This document shows, piece by piece, positions 5,949 through 11,987 of a stretch of DNA of 11,987 nucleotides. Within the stretch, counting starts at the first letter, position 1, and every line of letters begins with the position of its first letter. The translations under genes and the position numbers were made by a program. The notes below the pieces were generated by a model. It did not search any database, was not told where the DNA came from, and saw only the letters and a list, made by a program, of their open reading frames with translations. Source of the DNA: Streptosporangiaceae bacterium (lineage in GTDB: Bacteria; Actinomycetota; Actinomycetes; Streptosporangiales; Streptosporangiaceae); assembly GCA_030045175.1 (NCBI GenBank), contig JASIBM010000253.1, forward strand, positions 1 through 11,987, in the 5' to 3' direction.

Positions 5949-7409
5949 CTATCTTTCCTCGGTGATGAACGCCTGGCGGTGACCGGCGGCGTCCAGGTAG
6001 AACCCGCCTGCGCCGCACCTGCTCGCCGCGGCGCAGGACACCGCGAGCACCGCGGCGAGCCCGCTCGCGTTCAGGGCAGCCGAGCCCGGGACCTCCTGCG
6101 CCGTTCGCCAGTGGCCGTCCTGCTGGCTGGCGACGAACGCCTGCAGGTGACCGGCCGCGTCGGTGTAGGCCCCGCCGGCGGCGCAGTTGCCCGCCGCGCC
6201 GCACGACACCGACAAGACCAGGGCGGTCCCGCCGGCGTTCAGCGGCCCCAGGCCAGGCACGCCGATCGCCTTGCCCCAGGCGCCGTTCCGCTCGCTGACG
6301 ACCAGCGCCTGCACGTGGCCCGCGCCGTCGGTGTAGTCCCCGCCGGCCGAGCAGTCGCCGGCCGCGCCGCACGACACCGACATGAGCAGGGCGAACCCCT
6401 TGTTCAGGACCGCAGAGCCGGGCGCCCGGATCGCCTTGCCCCAGGTGCCGTTCCGCTCGCTGGCCACGAGCGCCTGCAGGTTACCGGCGCCGTCGGTGTA
6501 GTCCCCGGCCACGGCGCAGTTGCCGGCCGAGGCGCACGACACCGAGTTGACCTCAGCCCGCACGCCGGCGTTCAGCTTCCGGGCGCCGGGCAGCGGGAAC
6601 GCCTTGCCCCAGGTGCCGTTCCGCTCGCTCACGACGAACGCCTGCAGATCACCATTGCTGTCGGAGTAGCTCCCGCCCGCGGCGCAATCGCCCGCCGCCG
6701 GGCACGAGACCGAGCTGACGGAAGCCTGCCCGAACAGGTTCAGGGCCAGGACGCCAGGTACGGTGATCGCCTTGCCCCAGGTGCCGTCCCGCTCAGCCGC
6801 GACGAACGCCTGCTCGAAGCCTGAGGCGTCGGCGTAATCCCCGCCGACGGCGCAGTTGCCCGGCGACGGGCACGACATCGAGTTGAGGTCGGCGAAGCCG
6901 CCCGTGTTCAATCTTCCCGAGCCCGGGATCTTGATCGCCTTGCCCCAGGCGCCGTCCTTCTCGCTGACGGTGAACACCTGCTGACTGCCGGCGCCGTCGA
7001 TATAAGTCCCGCCCGCCGCGCAGTTGCCCGCCGACGGGCACGACATCGCAGTGACCTCGGCGCGCCCGCCAATGTTCATGGCGACCAGCCGGCGGATCTC
7101 CCTTGCCTTAGCCCAGCTGCCGTTCCTTTCGCTGACGACGAACGACTGGGTCAGGCCGCTCCCGTCGTGGTAATAACCGCCCGCGGCGCAGTTGCCAGCC
7201 GAGGCGCAGGATAGCGCGGTGACCTCGGCGAATCCGCCGGCGTTCAGGGCCGCGGTGCCTGGCACCTTCTTCGCGTGGCGCCAGGTGACGCCCGTGGTGA
7301 CATCGCGCCGGGCGGGCGGGGCGCTGGCGAGCGCGCCGGCTGGCATCGCCAGGCAGAGCGCTCCCGCCACCGACGCGACGAAGACCCTGGCGGTGATGAT
7401 CCGGCCCAT
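5949..7409 (-). CDS. Secreted eight-repeat protein with a C-x5-C pair per repeat (function unknown)
   Basis: The 486-residue protein starts with a signal peptide (IITARVFVASVAGALCLAMP, cleaved around ALASA, 26-30). From Trp43 to the end it consists of eight tandem units of about 56 residues: 43-98, 99-154, 155-210, 211-266, 267-322, 323-377, 378-433, 434-486. The consensus order is WGKA..VPG..ALN.GG, then VSC.SAGNCAAGG.Y.D, then QAFVVSERNGT. Every unit keeps two cysteines five residues apart, giving 16 cysteines and probably one disulfide per unit. Unit length and pattern fit a beta-propeller blade, but the fold is inferred. Similar repeat proteins are known to me in actinobacteria only as hypothetical proteins. 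The ATG at 7409 is chosen because it begins the signal peptide; an ATG at 7439 is possible. A role in binding cell-surface or extracellular polymers is speculation. Confidence 0.8.
   Translation of the reverse strand: MGRIITARVFVASVAGALCLAMPAGALASAPPARRDVTTGVTWRHAKKVPGTAALNAGGFAEVTALSCASAGNCAAGGYYHDGSGLTQSFVVSERNGSWAKAREIRRLVAMNIGGRAEVTAMSCPSAGNCAAGGTYIDGAGSQQVFTVSEKDGAWGKAIKIPGSGRLNTGGFADLNSMSCPSPGNCAVGGDYADASGFEQAFVAAERDGTWGKAITVPGVLALNLFGQASVSSVSCPAAGDCAAGGSYSDSNGDLQAFVVSERNGTWGKAFPLPGARKLNAGVRAEVNSVSCASAGNCAVAGDYTDGAGNLQALVASERNGTWGKAIRAPGSAVLNKGFALLMSVSCGAAGDCSAGGDYTDGAGHVQALVVSERNGAWGKAIGVPGLGPLNAGGTALVLSVSCGAAGNCAAGGAYTDAAGHLQAFVASQQDGHWRTAQEVPGSAALNASGLAAVLAVSCAAASRCGAGGFYLDAAGHRQAFITEER
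5952..7283 (-). repeat. Eight tandem coding repeats of about 168 bp
   Basis: Unit limits from the first to the last repeat are 7283-7116, 7115-6948, 6947-6780, 6779-6612, 6611-6444, 6443-6279 (165 bp), 6278-6111 and 6110-5952 (159 bp, last unit truncated at its end). Units 3 to 7 are the most alike; units 1, 2 and 8 at the edges are more diverged. That pattern is expected for expansion by internal duplication. Confidence 0.88.
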
Positions 7410-7480
7410 GAGCCCACTTTCGCACGCGAACCCCTCCATCAGGTGAATGCGAGGTGACGAGCTCGCGGTCCGGTCCCCGG

Positions 7481-7486
7481 TAGCCT
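7481..7486 (+). promoter_or_regulatory. Candidate -10 for a leaderless Nudix transcript
   Basis: TAGCCT ends 7 nt before the GTG at 7494, placing transcription initiation at or next to the start codon. No Shine-Dalgarno precedes this gene. Confidence 0.42.
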
Positions 7487-7493
7487 GGCCCGC

Positions 7494-7976
7494 GTGAGCG
7501 AGCCGGAAGGCCCGGACCAGGCCGGGCAGCCTGTCGTGCGCAGGCGGGCGGGGCGGGTGCTCGTCGTCGACCCGGACGGGCGGGTGCTGCTGCTGCACGG
7601 ATTCGACCCGGCGCGGCGCGACGAGCCGTACTGGCTCACCGTCGGAGGCGGGGCCAAGCCCGGCGAGAGCCTGGCCGAGGCCGCGGCGCGTGAGCTGCGC
7701 GAGGAGGCCGGCATCGCCGTCAGCGCTGCCGAGCTCGGCGAGCCGGTCTGGCATGAGGTGACCGAGTTCGGCTTCGGCGGCAGGCGGTACCGGCAGGAAC
7801 AGGATTTCTTCCTGCTCCAGGTGACCGCGCCCGACGTGCGCACGGACGGCCTGGACGACGAGGAGGCGGCGGTCATCGACGGCTACCGCTGGTGGACGGT
7901 GGCCGAGCTGGAGTCCACGGCCGAGTCGTTCTACCCGGCCGTCCTCCCCCGGCTGCTCGCCCGGCTGGCGGGCTAG
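7494..7976 (+). CDS. Nudix hydrolase
   Basis: The 160-residue protein carries a full Nudix box at residues 52-74: Gly52, Glu58, Arg66-Glu67, Glu70-Glu71, Gly73 and Ile74, matching G-x5-E-x7-REU-xE-E-x-GU. The glutamates bind the metal ions that drive hydrolysis of a nucleoside diphosphate linked to another group. The N terminus (about 15-35) is the usual first beta strand (GRVLVVDPDGRVLLL), and YRWWTVAEL (134-142) is the usual late segment. The substrate cannot be read from the sequence. The GTG start has no Shine-Dalgarno but sits 7 nt after a TANNNT hexamer, so the mRNA is probably leaderless. It is divergent from the repeat-protein gene, and its TAG stop overlaps the stop of the convergent thioesterase gene in the shared tetranucleotide CTAG. 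Confidence 0.9.
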   Translation: MSEPEGPDQAGQPVVRRRAGRVLVVDPDGRVLLLHGFDPARRDEPYWLTVGGGAKPGESLAEAAARELREEAGIAVSAAELGEPVWHEVTEFGFGGRRYRQEQDFFLLQVTAPDVRTDGLDDEEAAVIDGYRWWTVAELESTAESFYPAVLPRLLARLAG

Positions 7977-8368
7977 CCGATCGCCCTGGACCGGCCGCGG
8001 AACTCGGCGATCACCTCATCGCCGCGGCGGACCGTGACGTCGTAGATGCCGCTGCGGCCGTAACTGACCCGTTCCGCCGCGGTGGCCACGAGCACGTCGC
8101 CCTCGCCGGCCGGCGCGATGAACGTGATGTCGGCGCCCGCCGCGACGGTGACCGGCCCCCTGGCGTTGCACGCGCACGCGAACGCGGTGTCGGCCAGCAT
8201 GAACACGTACCCGCCGTGCGCGATCTGGTGCCCGTTGAGCATCTGGCGGCTGACGGTCATCCGCACCACGGCGCGGGCGTCGCCGGCCTCGAGCAACTCC
8301 ATTCCCAGGCCAGCCGACGCGCGGTCGGCCGCGAACATGGCGGCAGCGGGCTCCTGATGACCGGCCAT
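7973..8368 (-). CDS. paaI: PaaI-type hotdog-fold acyl-CoA thioesterase
   Basis: The 131-residue protein is a single hotdog domain closely resembling PaaI (hydroxyphenylacetyl-CoA thioesterase). Key segments are NGHQIAHGG (45-53), FMLADTAFACACNARG (56-71) with catalytic-candidate Asp60, ITFIAPAGEGDVLVATA (81-97), SGIYDVTV (106-113) and a C-terminal FRGRSRAIG. PaaI hydrolyses aryl-CoA thioesters and relieves CoA trapping during phenylacetate breakdown. No other paa gene is in the window, so a general acyl-CoA housekeeping role is equally possible. The ATG at 8368 is chosen because the domain begins soon after it, and a CAAGAT hexamer ends 6 nt upstream as in neighbouring leaderless genes; an in-frame ATG farther upstream (8437) would overlap the divergent gene. 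It is divergent from the S33 hydrolase with 43 bp between starts. Confidence 0.88.
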   Translation of the reverse strand: MAGHQEPAAAMFAADRASAGLGMELLEAGDARAVVRMTVSRQMLNGHQIAHGGYVFMLADTAFACACNARGPVTVAAGADITFIAPAGEGDVLVATAAERVSYGRSGIYDVTVRRGDEVIAEFRGRSRAIG

Positions 8369-8411
8369 GCCGCCATCTTGCCGCAAGGCGGCGGTGAGTA
8401 GCGTGTCTGGC
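8369..8411. promoter_or_regulatory. Back-to-back promoter region of the thioesterase and S33 hydrolase genes
   Basis: The 43-bp spacer holds a minus-strand CAAGAT (8380-8375) 6 nt before the thioesterase ATG and a plus-strand TAGCGT (8399-8404) 7 nt before the hydrolase ATG. An inverted repeat GCCGCC (8369-8374) / GGCGGC (8387-8392), with inner CTTG-CCG-CAAG (8377-8387), overlaps the minus-strand hexamer and could be an operator. The two promoters are close enough to interfere with each other. Confidence 0.38.
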
Positions 8412-9701
8412 ATGCCCACATTTCGCCAGCCTGGCACCGTCCTGACCGATCACGTGTTCGCCGTGCCGCTCGATCACGGCGCCCCGGACGGGGAGCAGAT
8501 CACGGTGTTCGCCAGGGAGGTGGTGGGCAGCGAGCACGCCGGGACCGCCGGCAGCCTGCCCTGGCTGCTGTTCTTCCAGGGCGGCCCGGGGCGGCCAAGC
8601 CCGCGATACACGGGGCGGGAGAGCTGGCTGGACCGCGCGCTGCGGGACTACCGGGTGCTGCTGCTTGACCAGCGCGGCACCGGCCGGTCCACCCCCGCCA
8701 ACCGGCTCACGCTGGCGCAGCGGGGCTCCGCCGCCGAGCAGGCCCGCTACCTGAGGAACTTCCGTGCCGACTCCATCGTGGCGGACGCCGAGCTGATCAG
8801 GCGCCGGCTCACCGGCGACCGCCCGTGGAGCGTGCTTGGCCAGAGCTTCGGCGGCTTCTGCGCGGTCACCTACCTCTCCCAGGCGCCGGGCGGCCTGGCC
8901 GAGGTGCTCATCACTGGCGGCCTGCCCGGCCTGCAGGCCACCGCCGACGATGTCTACCTGGCCACCTATCCGCTCGTCGCCGCGAAGAGCCTCGCGCACT
9001 ACGAGCGCTACCCGCAGGACGCGGACCTGGTCCGCGCGATCACGCGCCACCTGGCCACCCGCGAGGTGCTGCTGCCGTCCGGGGCGCCCCTCACCGTGCC
9101 CGCGTTCCAGTCCCTCGGGATCTGCCTGGGCATGTCGACCGGCAGCCACCAGCTGCACTACCTGCTCGCGGACGCCTTCGACGGCGACGAGATCGGCGAC
9201 GACTTCAGGTACCGGGTCCAGTCGGCGCTGACGTTCGCCGGCGGCCCGCTGTACGCCGCGCTGCACGAGGCCTGCTACGCGCAGGGACCGGCGACGCGCT
9301 GGGCGGCGCAGCGCGTCAGGGACGATTTCCCTGACTTCGACGCTGCCCGGGCCATCGCGGGCGCCGGGCCCGTGCTCTTCACCGGGGAGATGATCTACCC
9401 CTGGATGTTCCAGGCCGACCCGCTGCTGCGGCCGCTCGGGGAGGTCGCGGAGATCCTCGCCGAGGCCGAGGGCTGGCCCAGCCTGTATGACCCCGGGCAG
9501 CTGAGCCGCAACGAGGTGCCCGTCGCCGCCGCCGTGTACTACGACGACATGTACGTGCCGCAGCGGTTCTCGCTCGACACCGCGAGCCGGATCAACGGCC
9601 TGCGGCCCTGGGTTACCAACGAGTACGAGCACGATGGCCTGCGGGTGAGCAACGGCGCGGTGCTCGACCGGCTGATCCGCATGGTGCGCGGCGCGATCTA
9701 G
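8412..9701 (+). CDS. Alpha/beta hydrolase, peptidase family S33 (proline iminopeptidase-like)
   Basis: The 429-residue cytosolic protein has the S33 aminopeptidase signature set: oxyanion-hole FFQGGPG (54-60), DQRGTGRS (86-93), and the nucleophile elbow GQSFGGF with Ser145. A cap domain occupies roughly 170-330. Near the C terminus DDMYVP carries a candidate catalytic Asp and NEYEHDGLR the candidate His. Members release N-terminal proline or other residues from short peptides; some act on amides or esters. Length matches the longer actinobacterial/Xanthomonas-type iminopeptidases. The ATG at 8412 is preferred over an upstream in-frame start because the domain aligns from there and a TAGCGT hexamer ends 7 nt before it, implying a leaderless mRNA. 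It is divergent from the thioesterase gene and 39 bp upstream of the MTH1-like Nudix gene. Proline specificity is inferred. Confidence 0.88.
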   Translation: MPTFRQPGTVLTDHVFAVPLDHGAPDGEQITVFAREVVGSEHAGTAGSLPWLLFFQGGPGRPSPRYTGRESWLDRALRDYRVLLLDQRGTGRSTPANRLTLAQRGSAAEQARYLRNFRADSIVADAELIRRRLTGDRPWSVLGQSFGGFCAVTYLSQAPGGLAEVLITGGLPGLQATADDVYLATYPLVAAKSLAHYERYPQDADLVRAITRHLATREVLLPSGAPLTVPAFQSLGICLGMSTGSHQLHYLLADAFDGDEIGDDFRYRVQSALTFAGGPLYAALHEACYAQGPATRWAAQRVRDDFPDFDAARAIAGAGPVLFTGEMIYPWMFQADPLLRPLGEVAEILAEAEGWPSLYDPGQLSRNEVPVAAAVYYDDMYVPQRFSLDTASRINGLRPWVTNEYEHDGLRVSNGAVLDRLIRMVRGAI

Positions 9702-9728
9702 CGATCGCGGACGGCGAAGCGCGGCACG

Positions 9729-9734
9729 TAGGCT
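9729..9734 (+). promoter_or_regulatory. Candidate -10 for a leaderless MTH1-like Nudix transcript
   Basis: TAGGCT ends 6 nt before the GTG at 9741, in the 39-bp gap after the S33 gene. No Shine-Dalgarno is visible, which fits an independent leaderless transcript. Confidence 0.42.
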
Positions 9735-9740
9735 TGCCGG

Positions 9741-10220
9741 GTGACGATCCGGACCTGCCTGTGCCTGATCACGCGGCGGACGCCTCGCCGCGGCGACGAA
9801 GTGCTGCTCGGCTACAAGAAGGCGGGGTTCGGGGCCGGCCGCTGGGTGGGGCTCGGCGGCCACATCGAGGATGGCGAGGAGCCGGTGGACGCCGCCGTCC
9901 GCGAGGTCGCGGAGGAGTCCGGGCTCGTCGTCAGCTCATCCAAGCTCAGCCTCCGGGCCTGCCTGGCGTTCGTCTTCCCGGCCAGGCCCGCCTGGGATCA
10001 GACCGCCGATGTCTTCCGCACGGAGGACTTCCTCGGCGAGCCCGCCGAGTCCGATGAGGTGATCCCGCGCTGGTTCGCCGTCGGCGCCCTGCCGCTGAGC
10101 GACATGTGGGACGACGCCAGGTACTGGATGCCCATCGTCCTCGCGGGCGGTCATGTCACCGCGCGGGTGACCTTCGCCGCCGACTGCGCGACCGTCGCCG
10201 CGTTCGAGCCAGGCGATTAG
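9741..10220 (+). CDS. MTH1-like Nudix hydrolase (oxidised-purine nucleotide diphosphatase-type)
   Basis: The 159-residue protein looks strikingly like human MTH1 (NUDT1): LLGYKKAGFGAGRW (22-35), a complete Nudix box at 40-61 (Gly40, Glu46, Arg54-Glu55, Glu58-Glu59, Gly61), ESDEVIPRWF (103-112), and DMWDDARYWMP (121-131). MTH1 removes pyrophosphate from 8-oxo-dGTP and 2-hydroxy-dATP so oxidised bases are not built into DNA. Compared with human MTH1 as I recall it, Trp117 is kept (Trp123), but Asn33 becomes Val36 and Asp120 becomes Ala126, while Asp119 is kept (Asp125). These are base-recognition positions, so specificity may differ. The GTG start follows a TAGGCT hexamer by 6 nt (leaderless). 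The stop codon is inside the first palindrome of the downstream operator pair. Confidence 0.9.
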   Translation: MTIRTCLCLITRRTPRRGDEVLLGYKKAGFGAGRWVGLGGHIEDGEEPVDAAVREVAEESGLVVSSSKLSLRACLAFVFPARPAWDQTADVFRTEDFLGEPAESDEVIPRWFAVGALPLSDMWDDARYWMPIVLAGGHVTARVTFAADCATVAAFEPGD

Positions 10221-10262
10221 CCCCGCTAAGCGCCAGATCCTTAGCCCTGCTAACATTTTAGC
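10217..10262 (+). promoter_or_regulatory. Two TTAGC-N3-GCTAA palindromes plus a half site: candidate operator of the exporter
   Basis: TTAGC-CCC-GCTAA occupies 10217-10229 and TTAGC-CCT-GCTAA occupies 10241-10253. A lone TTAGC half site follows at 10258-10262, right before the exporter ATG. The two full palindromes are 24 bp apart. The second overlaps a TAACAT -10 hexamer (10251-10256), so a bound dimer would block initiation. The layout fits a TetR- or MarR-family repressor site; no regulator gene is in the window. The first palindrome overlaps the stop codon of the upstream Nudix gene. Confidence 0.6.
10251..10256 (+). promoter_or_regulatory. Candidate -10 for the exporter gene
   Basis: TAACAT ends 7 nt before the ATG at 10264, again suggesting a leaderless transcript. 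It is embedded in the second operator palindrome. Confidence 0.45.
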
Positions 10263-10263
10263 C

Positions 10264-11987
10264 ATGGGAGACGTTGCTGCGCCTGGTGACAGGTACAAGT
10301 GGATCGCGCTGTCGAACACCACGCTGAGCATCACGATGGCCACGATCGACGCCTCGATCGTGATCATCTCGATGCCGGCCATCTTCCGCGGCATCCACCT
10401 CGACCCGACGGCCCCAGGCAACATCAGCTACCTGCTGTGGATGATCATCGGGTACCTGCTCGTCACCGCCGTGCTCGTGGTCACGCTCGGCCGGCTTGGC
10501 GACATGTTCGGCCGGGTCAGGATCTACAACCTGGGCTTCGTCGTGTTCACCCTGGCCTCGATCGCGCTCTCGCTCGACCCGCTCACCGGCCCGGCGGGCG
10601 CGCTGTGGCTGATCCTGTGGCGGATCGTGCAGGCGTTCGGCGGCGCCATGCTGATGGCCAACGCCGCTGCGATCCTGACCGACGCGTTCCCCGCCAAGCA
10701 GCGCGGGATGGCCCTGGGCATCAACCAGATCTCCGGCATCGCCGGCCAGTTCGTCGGCCTCTTGCTCGGCGGGGTGCTCGCGGCGTGGGACTGGCGCGCC
10801 ATCTTCTGGGTCAACGTCCCGATCGGGGTGTTCGGAACGATCTGGTCCTACCGCAAGCTGCGCGAGATCGCGACCGTCAACCGGGCCAGGATCGACTGGT
10901 GGGGGAACCTCACGTTCGCGCTCGGCGCCGGGCTGCTGCTGGTGTCCATCACCTACGGCATCCAGCCGTACGGCGGGCACTCCACGGGCTGGACCAGCCC
11001 GCGCGTCGTCGGCGGGCTCGTGCTCGGCGTGGTCCTGCTCGCGGTCTTCTGCCTGATCGAGTCCAAGATCGCCGAGCCCATGTTCCGGCTCGGGCTGTTC
11101 CGCATCCGTGCCTTCACCGCGGGCAACGCGGCCAGCCTGATGGGCTCCATCGCCCGCGGCGGCCTGCAGTTCATGCTGATCATCTGGCTGCAGGGAATCT
11201 GGCTGCCCGAGCGCGGCTACGACTTCTCCCAGACCCCGCTGATGGCCGGCATCTACCTGCTGCCGCTCACCGCCGGTTTCCTCATCGCCGGCCCGGTCTC
11301 CGGTTACCTGTCAGACCGGTACGGCCCGCGGCTGTTCGCCACCTCGGGACTGCTCGTGTCCGCCGCCGCGTTCGGCGGGCTGCTGCTGCTCCCTGTCAAC
11401 TTCCCCTACTGGACGTTCGCGCTGATCATCATGTGCAACGGGCTCGGCTCCGGCCTGTTCGCCTCGCCCAACACCTCCGCGATCATGAGCAGCGTCCCGG
11501 CCAGGTACCGTGGCTCGGCGTCCGGGATGCGGTCCACCTTCCAGAACTCGGGCATGTCGCTGTCGATCGGCATCTTCTTCTCGCTGATGATCGCCGGGCT
11601 GGCCGCGACGCTGCCGCGCACGCTCAGCGCGGGCCTGCGATCGCACGGGGTACCCGCCGCGGTCGCCGCGCACGTGGCCAGCCTGCCGCCGGTGAGCACG
11701 CTGTTCGCCTCGTTCCTCGGGTATAACCCGATCGGCAGCCTGCTGCGGCCCTCGGGCGTGCTCGCCCGCCTGCCTGCCCGTGACGCCGCGACGCTGACCG
11801 GCAAGGAGTACTTCCCGCACCTGATCTCCGGGCCGTTCCACCATGGCCTGGTCATCGTGTTCACCGCCGCGATCGCGATGTCGGTGCTCGGCGCGGTGGT
11901 GTCGCTGCTGCGGGGCGGGCAGTTCTACTACGAGGATGCCCCGGACAGCGTGAGCCAGCTGGCGGCCAAGCCCGACCGGGCGCTGGC
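10264..11987 (+). CDS. MFS drug exporter, DHA2 family (EmrB/QacA-like, 14 TM), 3' end outside window
   Basis: The frame is open from ATG 10264 to the right edge, giving at least 574 residues. The product is a proton-coupled multidrug exporter of the inner membrane. TM1 carries the DHA2 motif D1-like segment MATIDASIVIISMP (25-38). Motif A, GRLGDMFGRVR, is at 76-86 in the TM2-TM3 loop. The antiporter motif C region is GIAGQFVGLLLGG (158-170) followed by WDWRAIFWVNVPIG (175-188). Many hydrophobic segments follow, and a soluble extracytoplasmic stretch (about 455-525) precedes the last TM. The length already reaches that of full DHA2 proteins, so only the C-terminal tail should be missing. No Shine-Dalgarno is seen; a -10 hexamer 7 nt upstream and two palindromic operators suggest repressor control. 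The exported substrate is unknown. Confidence 0.9.
   Translation, partial: MGDVAAPGDRYKWIALSNTTLSITMATIDASIVIISMPAIFRGIHLDPTAPGNISYLLWMIIGYLLVTAVLVVTLGRLGDMFGRVRIYNLGFVVFTLASIALSLDPLTGPAGALWLILWRIVQAFGGAMLMANAAAILTDAFPAKQRGMALGINQISGIAGQFVGLLLGGVLAAWDWRAIFWVNVPIGVFGTIWSYRKLREIATVNRARIDWWGNLTFALGAGLLLVSITYGIQPYGGHSTGWTSPRVVGGLVLGVVLLAVFCLIESKIAEPMFRLGLFRIRAFTAGNAASLMGSIARGGLQFMLIIWLQGIWLPERGYDFSQTPLMAGIYLLPLTAGFLIAGPVSGYLSDRYGPRLFATSGLLVSAAAFGGLLLLPVNFPYWTFALIIMCNGLGSGLFASPNTSAIMSSVPARYRGSASGMRSTFQNSGMSLSIGIFFSLMIAGLAATLPRTLSAGLRSHGVPAAVAAHVASLPPVSTLFASFLGYNPIGSLLRPSGVLARLPARDAATLTGKEYFPHLISGPFHHGLVIVFTAAIAMSVLGAVVSLLRGGQFYYEDAPDSVSQLAAKPDRAL

Noticed and set aside
5933..5951. TAGC/GCTA inverted repeat joining the stop codons of the peptidase and the repeat protein, considered as a terminator.
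   Set aside because: The arms are only 4 bp, with an 11-nt interior that does not extend the stem well, and there is no T-tract.
7419..7430. TTCGC-AC-GCGAA palindrome just upstream of the repeat-protein ATG, considered as an operator.
   Set aside because: The arms are short, there is a single copy, no recognisable promoter lies alongside, and it may be coding if the ATG at 7439 is used.
7410..7754. N-terminal extension of the repeat protein up to 7754.
   Set aside because: It would overlap the Nudix gene on the opposite strand, has a shadow-like composition, and would bury the signal peptide that begins at 7409.
8016..9863. A 615-codon minus-strand frame covering the S33 hydrolase gene.
   Set aside because: The composition is low-complexity Arg/His/Pro/Gly without domains, and it lies opposite a well-supported S33 hydrolase and PaaI gene.
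10299..11726. A 475-codon plus-strand frame and several minus-strand frames over the exporter.
   Set aside because: The +1 frame from ATG 10264 encodes clear MFS motifs and stays open to the window edge; the others are Arg/His/Pro-rich shadows.

Overview
The window is very GC-rich, gene-dense DNA from an Actinomycetota (actinobacterial) chromosome. The codon use is G/C-ending, GTG starts are frequent, and several genes appear to be leaderless with a TANNNT hexamer 6-7 nt before the start. A secreted glutamic peptidase, a secreted Cys-paired repeat protein and a DHA2 exporter together suggest a soil-type filamentous actinomycete. The genus cannot be fixed from the sequence alone. I see no rRNA, tRNA, CRISPR array, transposase or phage gene.

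Layout. The left edge (1-436) holds the C-terminal part of a class III PLP aminotransferase on the plus strand. It converges on a minus-strand block transcribed right to left: a PheRS-alpha-like class II synthetase with a C-terminal FDX-ACB domain (4754-3579), a secreted PstS-like phosphate-binding protein (3476-2103) and a GT39 membrane glycosyltransferase (2060-459). The last two are 42 bp apart and may be cotranscribed. The PstS-like gene has its own candidate promoter region with inverted repeats. A 305-bp divergent spacer (4755-5059) rich in hairpins separates the synthetase-like gene from a plus-strand secreted glutamic peptidase of the G1/eqolisin type (5060-5935).

The peptidase converges on a minus-strand secreted protein made of eight 56-residue repeats, each with a C-x5-C pair (7409-5949). 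Next comes a compact group of small-molecule enzymes: a Nudix hydrolase (7494-7976, plus), a PaaI-type hotdog thioesterase (8368-7973, minus, stop codons overlapping the Nudix gene), an S33 proline-iminopeptidase-like alpha/beta hydrolase (8412-9701, plus) and an MTH1-like Nudix hydrolase (9741-10220, plus). The right edge (10264 to the end) is a 14-TM-type DHA2 drug exporter that runs off the window. Two identical-arm palindromes lie just before it and look like a repressor operator.

The genes do not form one obvious pathway. The most unusual items are: the stand-alone PheRS-like protein, whose amino-acid pocket positions differ from canonical PheRS and whose N terminus comes from an 18-bp tandem repeat; the paired TTAGC-N3-GCTAA operators over the exporter promoter; the eight-repeat Cys-paired secreted protein; a G-run hairpin embedded in the peptidase propeptide; and an MTH1-like enzyme with changed base-recognition positions.
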